Shown here one piece after another: positions 1 to 8,874 of a stretch of DNA of 64,000 bases; within the stretch, counting starts at the first letter, position 1, and the number at the start of each line of letters is the position of its first letter. The stretch comes from Planctomycetota bacterium (GTDB taxonomy: Bacteria; Planctomycetota; Uabimicrobiia; Uabimicrobiales; Uabimicrobiaceae): contig JAJDCR010000007.1 of assembly GCA_029260735.1 (NCBI GenBank), forward strand, positions 62,001-126,000, read 5' to 3'. The position numbers and the translations under genes were made by a program. Under the pieces are notes generated by a model, which was not told where the DNA came from, ran no database searches, and worked only from the letters and a program-made list of their open reading frames with translations.

Positions 1-1
1 A

Positions 2-1990
2 AGAAGGAGGAACGGCTTTAATAGGTTCCCCTCGTCGAAAGCGAATTAAGTCTTCTCGAAACTCTTCTGCTGAAGCGTAACGATTGCTACTGTCTTTCTC
101 GATAGCTTTTAGAATAATAATTTCTAAATCGCGAGGAACGTCGGGGTTGCATATTCGGGGGGAAACAGGTTCGTCGTAGACTACCTTTCGGGCAATCTCA
201 GCAAAAGTTTTACTACGAAAGGGAACAGACTGGGTAACAAGTTCATAGAGGACGATTCCCACGGAGTACAAATCACTACGTCCGTCCATTTCGTCATATT
301 TCCCTTGAATCTGTTCAGGAGGAGTATAGACAGGGGTTCCTAAAAATGTCCCGGCCTGAGTTAGACGATCTTCTGGATTCATTTCCCGTGCTAGGCCAAA
401 ATCTGTGATCTTGATTTCTTTGCCTTTAGCTAATATGTTCGCTGGCTTTATGTCTCTATGAATGACATCATTTTTGTGAGCATAAGCAAGACCTTCTAGT
501 ATTTTTTCTGTAATGTTACAGCAAAGAGGGAGGTTTTCTTTCATCTTCTCTCCTTGCTTTTCCATAATCTCATCAAGATCTTGCCCTTGGAAATAATCCA
601 TGACAAAGTAATCGCCTTCTTCACAAACTCCAATGTGATGTACAGCCACTAGACGAGGATGATTTAGCTTGGCTGCCATCTGGGCTTCTCGAAGAAAACG
701 TCGGCGTTCATCGTCAGAAGCGTGTTGTCCAGAGATAAGTACTTTGATGGCCACAGTTCGTTTTAGTTCTAGATCTTCTCCTAGATAGATAACGCCCATT
801 CCTCCTCGAGCGATTTCTTTTTGGATGATGTATTTTCCAATGCGTTTTTTTTGATCTTCTTGCTTAGAAGAAGGAATGCGTGGGAGAGGAACTTCTTGGA
901 CTGCTGTGACTGCTTTGGCAAAATCATCAAAAGGACTTGTCTTTTCTTCGGTTTCATCTTCCAATGCATAAATTAACGTAGAGCTCAATTCCTCTCCAAA
1001 ACTTTTATCTTCATTTAAAAAACGATCTATTGCTTCTGCCATTTTTTGGCAAGAAGAAAAACGGTTTTTGGGATGTTTTTGAAGAGCTTTGTGACATATT
1101 TTGCTTACAGGAAGAGGGAGATCAAGGATGATTTCATGGAGCGTTAGAGGGTCTTCTCGAACAACCGCCATCAGGGTTGCCATAATCGTTTTGGAAACAA
1201 AAGGTGGTCGTCCAGTTAGCAATTCATAAAGAATAGCTCCTAATCCATAAACATCTGTTCGAGGGTCGATATCATGGACTCTTCCTTGAGCTTGCTCTGG
1301 TGCCATGTAACTTGGGGTACCGACGACTTGGCCCATCATCGTTAATTTACTTTCGATGTTGATGGGTTTGGCCATGCCAAAGTCCATAATCATCGGTTCC
1401 CCTTTGCTGCTGACCATAACATTAGCGGGTTTTAGATCTCTATGAATTACTTTTTGATCGTGGGCATACTGGAGGGCTTGGGCTAATTTTTTCATAATCC
1501 GCATACATTCAGTTACGGATGCTTTGGTCTCCTCAACATATTCACCCAAGGGAGCACCATCGACCAAATCCATTACCAAAAAAAAGCGGCCATCAAATTC
1601 TCCTCGGTGGTATACCGAAACTATGTTGGGATGTCTTAGCTTTGCGGCAACTTTGGCTTCTCGTTTAAATCTTTCAATTTCTTGGCCGCCCATTGTTTCA
1701 GCCGAACGAGCGCTTTTCCCTATAAGTTTTAGAGCATAATGAAGTTCTAGGTCGGCATCGTAAACTTTATATACTTCTGCCATCCCTCCTTGCCCCAGTT
1801 TGCTAATGACTTTGTAGCGGTCTATTTTTTGACCTATTAAATCGTTGGGGCTTTCTAGGTCAGGAAAAAGTTCTTCTTTATCACTAACATTTTGATGGCT
1901 TTCCGTTCGATTACGGGCAATAATACTATCCTCTTCATATTTACCTTGCCCCATTTTTTCTTCTGGAAAAGAAGAGTTATCAAGTACCAT
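2..1990 (-). CDS. Tandem double Ser/Thr protein kinase (3' end outside window)
   Basis: Open frame of at least 663 codons that runs off the left edge of the window. Reading from the ATG at 1990, a roughly 55-residue polar lead is followed by a complete Hanks-type kinase domain (glycine loop LGQGGMAEVYK, catalytic loop HRDLKPANVM, DFG-type DFGMAK, APE as MAPEQA). After a linker of about 100 residues comes a second complete kinase domain (glycine loop ARGGMGVIY, catalytic loop HRDIKPANIL, DFGLAR). Both have the catalytic Asp and Lys-type motifs, so neither half looks dead. The start is supported by an AGAGGGA ribosome-binding site about 5 bases upstream. Kinases of this sort phosphorylate Ser/Thr on regulatory proteins; no substrate can be read from the sequence. 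No transmembrane segment lies in the visible part, but one could lie beyond the edge. It follows the GspK-like gene on the same strand after a 190-base gap holding a strong hairpin. Confidence 0.93.
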   Translation of the reverse strand, partial: MVLDNSSFPEEKMGQGKYEEDSIIARNRTESHQNVSDKEELFPDLESPNDLIGQKIDRYKVISKLGQGGMAEVYKVYDADLELHYALKLIGKSARSAETMGGQEIERFKREAKVAAKLRHPNIVSVYHRGEFDGRFFLVMDLVDGAPLGEYVEETKASVTECMRIMKKLAQALQYAHDQKVIHRDLKPANVMVSSKGEPMIMDFGMAKPINIESKLTMMGQVVGTPSYMAPEQAQGRVHDIDPRTDVYGLGAILYELLTGRPPFVSKTIMATLMAVVREDPLTLHEIILDLPLPVSKICHKALQKHPKNRFSSCQKMAEAIDRFLNEDKSFGEELSSTLIYALEDETEEKTSPFDDFAKAVTAVQEVPLPRIPSSKQEDQKKRIGKYIIQKEIARGGMGVIYLGEDLELKRTVAIKVLISGQHASDDERRRFLREAQMAAKLNHPRLVAVHHIGVCEEGDYFVMDYFQGQDLDEIMEKQGEKMKENLPLCCNITEKILEGLAYAHKNDVIHRDIKPANILAKGKEIKITDFGLAREMNPEDRLTQAGTFLGTPVYTPPEQIQGKYDEMDGRSDLYSVGIVLYELVTQSVPFRSKTFAEIARKVVYDEPVSPRICNPDVPRDLEIIILKAIEKDSSNRYASAEEFREDLIRFRRGEPIKAVPPS

Positions 1991-2038
1991 ATATTCCCTC
2001 TTACCAAGTAAAACGCAATTTTTTCTGTATAATTAATA

Positions 2039-2073
2039 AAAGATGAGAAGAGAGTTATTCTCTTCTCATCTTT
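2039..2073 (-). terminator. 15-bp hairpin, likely terminator of the GspK-like gene
   Basis: A perfect 15-bp stem (2039-2053 pairs with 2059-2073) with a 5-base loop is followed on the minus strand by a T-rich stretch (TTTATTAATT). It lies between the GspK-like gene and the double kinase gene. On the plus strand it is also followed by T6, so it could work in both directions. Confidence 0.6.
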
Positions 2074-2115
2074 CTTTTTTACAAAATCTCAAGAAATTTT
2101 GGCTGGATCTTTACA

Positions 2116-2160
2116 CCAAAGTAAAGCCAGCCAAAGTAAAGCCAGCCAAAGTAAAGCCGG
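2116..2160. repeat. Three tandem 15-bp repeats
   Basis: The unit CCAAAGTAAAGCCAG occurs three times head to tail (2116-2130, 2131-2145, 2146-2160, the last with one change). It lies just after the stop of the GspK-like gene. On the left, a TTTGGCTGG can pair with CCAGCCAAA inside the repeats, giving alternative hairpins. It is not coding in any convincing frame. Confidence 0.75.
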
Positions 2161-2180
2161 CTAAGTTTGTCCTTCTAAAA

Positions 2181-5100
2181 TTAGTCTTCAACTTCGAATC
2201 TTTGCTCCAAAAATTGAGTGTTTGACTGATAGGTTAAGCTAACATCATCCACTAGAGGAGATAGAAACTGAGGACTCAAAGAGTCATCGGGCTGTCGAGA
2301 TTGAACAAAGCGTAGCTGGAAATCAAAGGCAGCTTCAGGAGCTAAAATTTTAATTTGCCCATCACCAGCCAAAGCTTGTCCAGGACTTTTTATGGGTTTT
2401 AGTTGACTTTCTTCAGGAAGTTCTCCTTCTCCATCTTCTCCTCTTTCCAAAAGGATTTCAGCGGCTTCCTCTGGAGTGATTTCGCCGTCAATGCCTTCTG
2501 GATCAAGGTCAGGGTCTTGGTCTACCGGGTCTTGGTCTACCGGATCTTGGTCGGAAGGGCCAGACTCGTTACCGGGATCTTCTTCTTCCTCTACCTCAGG
2601 AACTTCCACTTCGGTACCATTCCCTACAACGGCAACAGTAGCTTCGGGGATGATGTCCCGAAAATACTGGATTACATTACTATCGAAGACGTGAAATCTG
2701 TTAACGTGTTCTAATTTAGGAATCCTTTTTTTCTCTTCTTTGCTCCTACCTTCATTCCAAGTTTTTTTGATTTCTTTACCAAAATCTAGACCAAAGTCTC
2801 GAACTACTCCTCTGAACTCGCGATCAGACATTCCATTGGGTTTTTCTCCAACGATTTCTCTATAAAAATGCTCCCAAACAAACATGGCCACTTTGTGAGG
2901 TCTTCTACTTACAACCATAGGGCCTTTTTTAGCGTTAGGGTTCCATCGAGAAATGGGACTGTAGGCAAAATCAGCAACAGGGCTGTTACCACCAACAACG
3001 TCACCATCTCCTTCATCGATGAAAGGTTCGGGGTCACTTGTACCAAAAGGAGTTCTTTTGGTCCAGTCTAAAACTCCTAAGACAACAGACTCTGTGGGTT
3101 GATTGTTGAAAGCGGCGTTAAATTTTCCGATCATAGGCTCAATAGGACCTGTATCGAAAGGAGGATATCTTGATGGGTTATAGGCAATGAAGTCTACCTC
3201 TTGAGGATTTTTTGCCACCCGGATGTCATCAATTGTTATATCACTTGAGTGGACTTGGTCTTGTCGAAAAACGGCTCCTATATAGAAGCGACCATTAGGA
3301 ACACGAGTTTCTTTTTCTTCCAAAGGAGCCATTATACCTGGTTTTAAGTTTCCTTCGATATCAAACAAGGCTTCCAAAGTATTAGGATTATTGACAAGGA
3401 GGTTTTCTCCTCCTAGTTCATCTCCCTGATCATAAGGAAGGAAAGCTCCGCTAAAGGTTGCATTTCCGATGAGACTGGGCTCAGTGGCTTCATCACTATC
3501 ATAGAAGTTACCGCTTAGGATTATAGCATCAGCTTCTGGAGAAGACTGCAGCTCTAAATCGGTACCACTTTGCCACATGATGGCAGCATGATACCACTCA
3601 TGCGGGTTGACTCCTAAATTAGCAGCTTGACGATATTGGTAGCGAACTCCACTGTCGAGGAAGGTGATCTCTGTGGGGACAGTTGTCTCATCTGGGTCAG
3701 TTAGGGTTCCTCCTTCTGACTTGGGAATACGGTAAAGCTTACGACGGGCTTGCAGCTCAAAAACACCATCTGCTTTATTCCAACGCATTTGAACTTCCAT
3801 TTGAATACCAGATTCTTCATCTGAGGGAGTGTCTTCAAAAACAGAAGTGGAGAAAAATATGGTTCTCCAGTCGTTTGGATTCCAGTTGGGGTTTTCGTTA
3901 AGTTTAAACCAGAACATGAGCATCCCCTCACGTTGACCAATCTCGCCATTGGGTATATTGCCGTTGGCTTGGTAACAAAGAGTGAGTTTTTCCTCATCCT
4001 CAGGGGCAACTCCAAATCCGCTTTCATTGAAAAGTACACCATCTACCAAAAGATCGCTGTATTCGATATTAGCACTCCAGTCTCCAGAGGCAGGGAAGTC
4101 AGAAGTCTTTTGGTTGAGTCCTGTATATGATGGTGGAGAGAGTAAAGCAGGATTTCCTCCTTGAGCTACTCTGTCGGCATCCATAGGATTGGCATTGAGT
4201 TCTGTGATAATACCATCTCGGCCGTTATTGAAGTTGGCTTTGAAAGTTAGATTACCATCTCCTACAAACCGGTCTAGTTGATCGATTCCATATTTTAGAT
4301 CAAAAACAACTGGCTGAACGTACCCAAAGAAATTGCTTTCAGTTGTACTCCCATTTTTTTGTAGATTATTGACATAGCTAAATGCGTTGAGAACTTTTTT
4401 CTCATTGTAAGCAGTCGTTAAATTATCAACTCGTTGGTCATCTTGGAAATCTACCTGCGTACTTTTATGGAGAAGGTCAAAAATCTTTACAGCCGCAAAT
4501 GTTTTGGTTTGGTGAACAAGCTCTCCGGTTGAATCTAAGAGTTGTCCCAAAGATGTGATTTCAAAAGTTCCTTGAGGATAGAAGCAGAACTCTGTTGTAT
4601 AGAAATCTAAGTCTGTTTTATTCACAACCTGCCAAGCAGGTCGATCTGGATTAAGACGCCGTAACGAAGTATTAGGGTCTGCGTTTGCGTATAAAAGGCG
4701 GGCTTTAAGAAGCTTTAGCTCATCGCTACCTTCAAAAATATCAATGGCATTGCTTTCAATGAATCCTCGAAATGATTGCCACTCATTGTCTTCAAATTCC
4801 CAACCTCCGAAAGGCTTGTTGTTAACTCTTTCTTCACAGACCAAGTCAGCTAACTTTTCGGCCTCTTCTTGGGTGATCGCTGATAAGTTGTTTCCATCGC
4901 TGTCAAAAGGACCTTCAAAGTGACTAACTCCTTGGAAAATGGCGACTAAGACAGGCCATGAAGCTGTGTTTATATTGATAGGAGCACGTGAATCTCCTTG
5001 GAAAGGTTCTTCTTCATTGGCAAACTCAGCTTTGAAATTTCGAGAAATTACATTGTCCCTGGAAATAGAATGGACAGTAATAAAATCAAAAAGGTAATCT

Positions 5101-5852
5101 ATTTTGTCAGGGATAATTCCTGGCACTTGCAATAGGTCGTATTTAGAAGAAAAACGTCCTCCTAAATTTTCTCTTGTATTTACGATAGCCTCTCCCAGCA
5201 TTTCCCCACTTTCCGAAGCCAATGGACCTAGTTCATCTTCGGTAAAGTCATTTTTGTAGGGTGCTCTCTTTGCAATAGCCCGACTTAGGTTGTTCAATAC
5301 CTCTGGGAAAGGGATAGGGTGATTCTCATGAATGGATTGAGAATTTAAATTCAGTTGAGAGGTGGTATCAAAAATTTTCAGAAAGAAAGGTTCTTTGATC
5401 TTTTCTTCCCCTAAGTCCATGGCTCCACTGATTTTTTTTCCATTCACCTCGATGGCATAAGAGGGGTGAGCATTGAAGATTTCTTCGAGAGGAACTCCTG
5501 CTGCGGTAACATCATCTTTTCCTAAACTAGTAGAGTTTTCTGTTCCCGTGTAGCACCAGTTTCTTTCTCCTTCCGACTCTCCTAACTCAGGTCGATGTTC
5601 GAATCCGGCTAATGTCGAAAAAATTTCTTGCTGAAAATCTCTACGTAGTTTAGCGATTCCCAGTTGAATTCCCGCTTCGCTAATCAAGCGAGCCTTGATC
5701 GCGTTGTTGTGATTATCTGCCGCAAACATGCTTACGGTTGCTATTTTTGTAAAGCTTACCGCTGTGGCAGAAATAATAAATAGGACACCAAGTACGGTAA
5801 CTAACGCATTGGCTCGTTTGTCCTTTTTATTTTTTTGATTATTTTTTGTCAA
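2181..5852 (-). CDS. Large GspK-like type II secretion minor pseudopilin with LamG-like insert
   Basis: 1223 residues. The N-terminus is a short basic stretch followed by a hydrophobic helix (about residues 15-38), as in GspK/PilX-type pseudopilins. The residue before the presumed cleavage point is Asn rather than the usual Gly. Around residues 260-350 is a helix-hairpin-helix-like GspK segment with the motif ININTASWPV. GspK proteins are usually about 300-350 residues; here roughly 870 more follow. They include a concanavalin/LamG-like beta region at about 620-885 (EWYHAAIMWQSG, FYIGAVFR, ITIDDIRVA) and an acidic Asp/Gln/Pro repeat (DQDPV units) near 1100. Start is TTG at 5852, chosen because AAGGAGGAG lies 5 bases upstream; a promoter is seen at 5942-5970. 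A role at the tip of a type II secretion pseudopilus is inferred from the N-terminal half. No other secretion genes adjoin it. Confidence 0.78.
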   Translation of the reverse strand: MTKNNQKNKKDKRANALVTVLGVLFIISATAVSFTKIATVSMFAADNHNNAIKARLISEAGIQLGIAKLRRDFQQEIFSTLAGFEHRPELGESEGERNWCYTGTENSTSLGKDDVTAAGVPLEEIFNAHPSYAIEVNGKKISGAMDLGEEKIKEPFFLKIFDTTSQLNLNSQSIHENHPIPFPEVLNNLSRAIAKRAPYKNDFTEDELGPLASESGEMLGEAIVNTRENLGGRFSSKYDLLQVPGIIPDKIDYLFDFITVHSISRDNVISRNFKAEFANEEEPFQGDSRAPININTASWPVLVAIFQGVSHFEGPFDSDGNNLSAITQEEAEKLADLVCEERVNNKPFGGWEFEDNEWQSFRGFIESNAIDIFEGSDELKLLKARLLYANADPNTSLRRLNPDRPAWQVVNKTDLDFYTTEFCFYPQGTFEITSLGQLLDSTGELVHQTKTFAAVKIFDLLHKSTQVDFQDDQRVDNLTTAYNEKKVLNAFSYVNNLQKNGSTTESNFFGYVQPVVFDLKYGIDQLDRFVGDGNLTFKANFNNGRDGIITELNANPMDADRVAQGGNPALLSPPSYTGLNQKTSDFPASGDWSANIEYSDLLVDGVLFNESGFGVAPEDEEKLTLCYQANGNIPNGEIGQREGMLMFWFKLNENPNWNPNDWRTIFFSTSVFEDTPSDEESGIQMEVQMRWNKADGVFELQARRKLYRIPKSEGGTLTDPDETTVPTEITFLDSGVRYQYRQAANLGVNPHEWYHAAIMWQSGTDLELQSSPEADAIILSGNFYDSDEATEPSLIGNATFSGAFLPYDQGDELGGENLLVNNPNTLEALFDIEGNLKPGIMAPLEEKETRVPNGRFYIGAVFRQDQVHSSDITIDDIRVAKNPQEVDFIAYNPSRYPPFDTGPIEPMIGKFNAAFNNQPTESVVLGVLDWTKRTPFGTSDPEPFIDEGDGDVVGGNSPVADFAYSPISRWNPNAKKGPMVVSRRPHKVAMFVWEHFYREIVGEKPNGMSDREFRGVVRDFGLDFGKEIKKTWNEGRSKEEKKRIPKLEHVNRFHVFDSNVIQYFRDIIPEATVAVVGNGTEVEVPEVEEEEDPGNESGPSDQDPVDQDPVDQDPDLDPEGIDGEITPEEAAEILLERGEDGEGELPEESQLKPIKSPGQALAGDGQIKILAPEAAFDFQLRFVQSRQPDDSLSPQFLSPLVDDVSLTYQSNTQFLEQRFEVED

Positions 5853-6204
5853 TTTAACTCCTCCTTAATTCACAAAACTTCTCAAAATATTTTTAATGGG
5901 AAGTTCCTTGGAATTATTTTTAGTGTTTTTCTAATGTCTATATATTAGCACGAAAGAGAGAAAATTGCAACCTAAGGTAGAATTTTTATCGGATGTGAGG
6001 CCTTGTTTTTTTAAGTTTTGGAGAATTTTAGCTTGTGGTTAAGGGAAAATCTTATTTTGCTGAAAATTTTTTTAATTTTTAGGAGAAAAAAATTTTTAAT
6101 TGCAATGAGAAAGTGCTGTTATAAAATCTCTAAGTTAGATGTTGAATTTTAGGAAGTTCCCGTCAGAAAACTTCTTTGGCTATCATTATCAAGGAACTAT
6201 ATTT
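5853..6204. other. Divergent intergenic region
   Basis: AT-rich 352-base region between the divergently transcribed GspK-like gene and the SDR gene. It holds the minus-strand promoter at 5942-5970 and, for the plus strand, a TATAAA at 6120-6125 that could be a -10 box but has no convincing -35. I see no RNA gene or reading frame. Confidence 0.5.
5942..5970 (-). promoter_or_regulatory. Sigma-70-type promoter for the GspK-like gene
   Basis: On the minus strand TTGCAA is followed by a 17-base spacer and TAATAT. The expected start of transcription is about 80 bases upstream of the TTG start codon. Confidence 0.5.
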
Positions 6205-6996
6205 ATGGATTTAAGTTTAAAAGACAAACGAGCTTTAGTGTGTGGAAGTACACAGGGGATTGGAAAAGAAATTGCTCTTCAACTAGCAGAAATGGGAGCA
6301 AGCGTGATCCTTGTTGCTCGTAACGAAGATTCTTTGAAGAAAACTTGTGGGCAAATGCGCCAAGAGTTTGGACAGGAACACTATTATGTTGTGGCAGATT
6401 TTCAAAAGCCTGAGGAGCTAAAAGCAAGGATAAGCGATTATATGGAAAAAGCAGAACGAGAAATCCATATTTTAGTGAATAACACAGGAGGTCCTCCCGG
6501 CGGACCTATAGCTGAGGCTACGGTAGATGCTTTTCAGGAAGCTTTTTCTTTGCATCTTATATGTAATCATATATTAGTTCAAGCTTGCCTTGAGGGAATG
6601 AAGAAAAGTGGTTATGGGAGGATTATTAATATTGTTTCCACTTCGGTAAAGCAACCTCTCAAAGGGCTGGGGGTTTCTAATACTGTTCGGGGGGCGGTAG
6701 CTAGTTGGGCGAAAACTTTAGCTTCTGAACTGGGGCCATATGCGATCACGGTTAACAATGTTTTACCCGGAGCTACCCAGACAGGGAGACTCGATAGTAT
6801 CATCGAGAACAAGGCAAAAAAAAGTAACTCTTCTATAGAAGAAACTGTTCAATCAATGCAGGCGCAAATTCCTTTAGGACGTTTTGCTCGGCCAGAAGAA
6901 GTTGCCTATGCAGCAGCTTTTTTAGCTTCTCCATCGGCAGCTTATATTAATGGGATTAGTTTAGCCGTCGATGGTGGACGAACATTAGGACTTTAA
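6205..6996 (+). CDS. Atypical short-chain dehydrogenase/reductase (SDR), kynurenine-type operon
   Basis: About 263 residues. Classical SDR fold with the cofactor loop GSTQGIG near the N-terminus, the NN.GG segment (VNNTGGP), and the C-terminal SPSAAYINGISLAVDGGRT block. The catalytic Tyr-x3-Lys is missing: the aligned positions are Ser158 and Arg162 (VSNTVRG). A subgroup of beta-ketoacyl-reductase-like SDRs with an incomplete tetrad is known to me. The frame is open back to ATG 6139, but ATG 6205 has an AAGGA 9 bases upstream and starts at the usual place for the family, so I chose it. The ALDH gene starts 2 bases after the stop. With the ALDH and RidA genes it resembles 3-hydroxyanthranilate degradation clusters, where an SDR of unclear role is often present. 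Reaction not assigned. Confidence 0.88.
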   Translation: MDLSLKDKRALVCGSTQGIGKEIALQLAEMGASVILVARNEDSLKKTCGQMRQEFGQEHYYVVADFQKPEELKARISDYMEKAEREIHILVNNTGGPPGGPIAEATVDAFQEAFSLHLICNHILVQACLEGMKKSGYGRIINIVSTSVKQPLKGLGVSNTVRGAVASWAKTLASELGPYAITVNNVLPGATQTGRLDSIIENKAKKSNSSIEETVQSMQAQIPLGRFARPEEVAYAAAFLASPSAAYINGISLAVDGGRTLGL

Positions 6997-6998
6997 CT

Positions 6999-8441
6999 AT
7001 GCAAACTATTCACAATTATATTGGGGGCAAATTTCAAGAGCCGAAAACCAAGAACTACTTGCCTATTTACAATCCGGCAACAGGGGAGATTTATGCCCAG
7101 TTACCAGATTCTGACTCTGAGGATGTTGAATTGGCAGTGCAGTCTGGCCAAGAAGCTTTTCTTTCTTGGAGTTCTTTGAGTAAGGAAGTTCGGGCTAACT
7201 ATCTTTTGAAAATTGCCGATGGTATAGAGAGGCGACTAGATTACTTCGCCGAGGCAGAAAGTAATGACAATGGAAAACCCCTTTCTTTAGCAAAAGCGGT
7301 CGATATTCCTCGTGCTATTAGCAACTTTCGCTTTTTTGCAGGGGCTCTCCAACATTTTTCTTCTGAATCTCATTCTATGGAGGAGAATGCGATTAACTAT
7401 ACTCTTCGAGATCCTTTAGGAGTGGTTGCTTGTATTTCTCCTTGGAACCTCCCTCTTTATCTCTTTACCTGGAAAATAGCTCCGGCCTTAGCGATGGGAA
7501 ATTGCGTTGTGGCAAAACCCTCTGAGGTCACCCCTGCGACTTCTCATCTCTTTGCCGAAGTTTGCCAAGAAATAAAACTTCCTGCTGGCGTTTTAAACTT
7601 GGTTCATGGGTATGGTCACAATGCCGGAGAGGCTCTCGTTAAGCACCCGCTTGTTCCCGCCGTTTCTTTTACGGGAGGAACAAAAACGGGAGCTCATATT
7701 GCGAGTATTGCCGCTCCCATGTTTAAAAAAATCTCTTTGGAGCTCGGGGGAAAAAACCCCAATATTATTTTTGCAGATTGTTCCTGGGAGCTAGCTTTAG
7801 AAACAAGTTTACGAGCAGCTTTTAGTAACCAAGGGCAAATTTGTCTTTCCGGCTCACGTATTTTTATAGAGAGACCTATCTATGAAAAATTCAAAGAAGA
7901 GTTTGTTCGGCGAGCTAAATTACTGAAGGTAGGAGATCCTTTAGATTCTCAGACGAATCAAGGAGCAGTCGTTTCCTTTGACCATTACCAAAAAATTCTT
8001 TCCTTTATTAATAGAGCAAAAGAGGAGGGACTGACTATTTTGGCAGGCGGAAAGGCTGTTGAGCTAACAGGGCGTTGTGCTCGCGGTTGGTTTATTGAAC
8101 CCACCATTATTGAAGGGGCCGGCTCTGAAAGCAGTTTAAACCAAGAAGAAGTTTTTGGCCCACTTGTTACCTTGAATCCTTTTGACAAGGAGGAAGAAGT
8201 TTTGGAATATGCCAATAGCACTCCCTATGGTCTAGCCTCTTGTCTTTGGACGGAAAATCTATCTCGTGCTCACCGAATGTCGAAACAATTAAAAAGTGGT
8301 ATTGTCTGGGTGAATTGCTGGATGCTAAGAGATTTAAGAACTCCTTTTGGTGGGATGAAAAATTCTGGAACAGGGCGAGAAGGAGGCTGGGAGGCACTTC
8401 GATTTTTTACAGAACCGAAGAATGTTTGTATTCAATATTAG
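6999..8441 (+). CDS. Aldehyde dehydrogenase, 2-aminomuconate 6-semialdehyde dehydrogenase type (ALDH8A1-like)
   Basis: 480 residues, full length for the ALDH superfamily. The catalytic Cys282 (GQICLSGSR) and general-base Glu248 (LELGGKNP) are present, as is the NAD-binding SFTGGTKTG. The sequence resembles animal ALDH8A1 closely by eye: ESNDNGKPLSLAKAVDIPRA, ISPWNLPLYLFTWKIAPA and the C-terminal VNCWMLRDLRTPFGGMKNSG. That group oxidises 2-aminomuconate 6-semialdehyde (or 2-hydroxymuconate semialdehyde) to the acid with NAD. It starts 2 bases after the SDR gene and is therefore co-transcribed. The nearby RidA gene encodes the next enzyme of the same pathway, which supports the 2-amino substrate. 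The dioxygenase and decarboxylase that would make the substrate are not in the window. Confidence 0.88.
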   Translation: MQTIHNYIGGKFQEPKTKNYLPIYNPATGEIYAQLPDSDSEDVELAVQSGQEAFLSWSSLSKEVRANYLLKIADGIERRLDYFAEAESNDNGKPLSLAKAVDIPRAISNFRFFAGALQHFSSESHSMEENAINYTLRDPLGVVACISPWNLPLYLFTWKIAPALAMGNCVVAKPSEVTPATSHLFAEVCQEIKLPAGVLNLVHGYGHNAGEALVKHPLVPAVSFTGGTKTGAHIASIAAPMFKKISLELGGKNPNIIFADCSWELALETSLRAAFSNQGQICLSGSRIFIERPIYEKFKEEFVRRAKLLKVGDPLDSQTNQGAVVSFDHYQKILSFINRAKEEGLTILAGGKAVELTGRCARGWFIEPTIIEGAGSESSLNQEEVFGPLVTLNPFDKEEEVLEYANSTPYGLASCLWTENLSRAHRMSKQLKSGIVWVNCWMLRDLRTPFGGMKNSGTGREGGWEALRFFTEPKNVCIQY

Positions 8442-8524
8442 GGTGCTCTAGTAGCTCACGGTTCGCTCATTTTTATGTTAGATTTACAAATTATCAGCTT
8501 GAAATTTTAAAACAAATATAAAAA

Positions 8525-8783
8525 GTAGCCAGTAGCCAGCATTGAACCCCCAGCTTCGCTTCGGGGTAAAATCAAGGACTGACTTTGTTTCTTCGTAATT
8601 CGAGTCGTACTCGTAATCTTAATCGTACTCGTAATCGAAAATAAAAAAAGATTACGATTATGATTACGAATCGAGCCACGATTTTTATCGAGCTATAATT
8701 CCTATAAATATTGAAGTCAGTTAGGAGTAGTTAGCATAAAAAGACATAGCTTTACGAGGTATTTTTTTTTCACTACTGGCTAC
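8525..8783. repeat. MITE-like element with 11-bp terminal inverted repeats and internal palindrome
   Basis: GTAGCCAGTAG at 8525-8535 is perfectly inverted at 8773-8783. Inside, TCGTACTCGTAATC is repeated at 8605-8618 and 8623-8636 and faces inverted GATTACGATTATGATTACGA at 8650-8669, so the centre can fold into a long hairpin. There is no reading frame of note. It accounts for most of the 433-base gap between the ALDH and RidA genes. Confidence 0.55.
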
Positions 8784-8874
8784 CCTGTAGCATCTAATTT
8801 ATCTACGTTTTTTGATTTTTACAACTACTCAAAAAATGAGCGAACGATCAGTAGTAAACTTGAGAAAGGGAAGA

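Noticed and set aside
2043..2225. Open frame of 60 codons on the plus strand
   Set aside because: Made of a hairpin and tandem repeats, and overlaps the end of the GspK-like gene. No ribosome-binding site or coding character.
8590..8680. CRISPR-like or tandem array of TCGTACTCGTAATC
   Set aside because: Only two direct copies and an inverted one; better explained as a palindromic element.
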